A DNA stretch of 6,473 bases. Source: Patescibacteria group bacterium. GTDB taxonomy: Bacteria > Patescibacteriota > UBA1384 > JAGGWG01. The notes beneath the pieces are model-generated. The model saw nothing but the letters and a program-made list of their open reading frames with translations, was not told the origin of the DNA and did no database searches. The stretch is taken from the NCBI GenBank assembly GCA_028698375.1, contig JAQVDI010000035.1, positions 1-6,473 on the forward strand, given 5' to 3'. Below, in pieces: positions 6,378 through 6,473 of this stretch (within the stretch, counting starts at the first letter, position 1; each line of letters opens with the position of its first letter). Made by a program: the position numbers and the translations under genes.

Positions 6378-6451
6378 GGGGTTGTAGCTCAATTGGTTAG
6401 AGCATCCGCCTGTCACGCGGAAGGTTGCGGGTTCGAGTCCCGTCAGCCCCG
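6378..6451 (+). tRNA. tRNA-Asp (anticodon GTC)
   Basis: A full 74-nt cloverleaf can be drawn. The acceptor stem is GGGGTTG (6378-6384) with CAGCCCC (6444-6450), including one G-U pair. The D arm is GCTC/GAGC (6387-6390 and 6400-6403). The anticodon stem is TCCGC/GCGGA around loop CTGTCAC (6410-6416), with anticodon GTC at 6412-6414. The variable loop is 5 nt. The T arm is GCGGG/CCCGT with loop TTCGAGT. The discriminator is G at 6451. GTC, G73 and C38 are the known aspartate identity features. The 3' CCA is not encoded (CAA follows), so it must be added by tRNA nucleotidyltransferase. It is divergent from polX; no terminator is visible in the 22 nt left in the window. Confidence 0.97.
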
Positions 6452-6473
6452 CAACACAAAAACGTTTTCGCAA
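6452..6473. other. Unassigned tail after tRNA-Asp
   Basis: These are the last 22 nt of the window. They contain a 10-nt palindrome AAAACGTTTT (6459-6468) but no complete terminator, tRNA or open frame that can be called. The region continues outside the window. Confidence 0.3.

Noticed and set aside
6459..6468. Palindrome AAAACGTTTT after the tRNA as a terminator or operator
   Set aside because: A 10-nt AT-rich palindrome has no loop for a hairpin and occurs easily by chance; the window ends too soon to judge.
1..6473. Recoded UGA as in some CPR groups, CRISPR arrays, insertion sequences or phage genes
   Set aside because: UGA serves as the clpB stop and no in-frame UGA is needed elsewhere; no direct-repeat arrays, transposase motifs or terminal inverted repeats were seen.

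Overview
The window is an AT-rich bacterial segment of ordinary housekeeping and stress genes, packed tightly. Apart from one tRNA on the + strand, every gene lies on the - strand. Read in the direction of transcription (right to left), the order is polX, lemA, htpX, clpB and the start of gatC, which runs off the left edge. A tRNA-Asp gene points the other way at the right edge. All reading frames fit the standard bacterial code, and TGA is used as a stop (clpB).

Organism: low GC, short intergenic gaps, a bacterial PolX with a C-terminal PHP domain, an adjacent LemA/HtpX pair, a GatCAB subunit and no encoded CCA on the tRNA together suggest a small-genome bacterium, possibly a Patescibacteria/CPR lineage. 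This is inference from gene content and style; no marker here settles the phylum.

Layout: 1-209 gatC (partial, amidotransferase subunit for tRNA-dependent Asn/Gln formation). 210-341 spacer with the gatC promoter and a possible clpB hairpin terminator. 342-2915 clpB, a complete disaggregase. 2916-2968 spacer with the clpB promoter. 2969-3859 htpX and 3863-4444 lemA, a two-gene operon with a 3-nt gap. 4445-4530 spacer with the lemA promoter and a Shine-Dalgarno site. 4531-6312 polX. 6313-6377 divergent promoter region. 6378-6451 tRNA-Asp(GTC). 6452-6473 unassigned tail. No stretch over 300 bases lacks a gene.

How the genes relate: clpB, htpX and lemA form a protein/membrane quality-control neighbourhood, with ClpB rescuing cytosolic aggregates and HtpX cleaving damaged membrane proteins. 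PolX is a DNA repair enzyme. gatC and tRNA-Asp belong to translation.

The most notable pattern is regulatory. Three of four predicted mRNA promoters (gatC, clpB, polX) place the -10 box only 6-7 nt before the ATG, which predicts leaderless mRNAs, while lemA has an ordinary leader with a Shine-Dalgarno site. I found no mobile element, CRISPR array, phage gene or evident novel multi-gene system.
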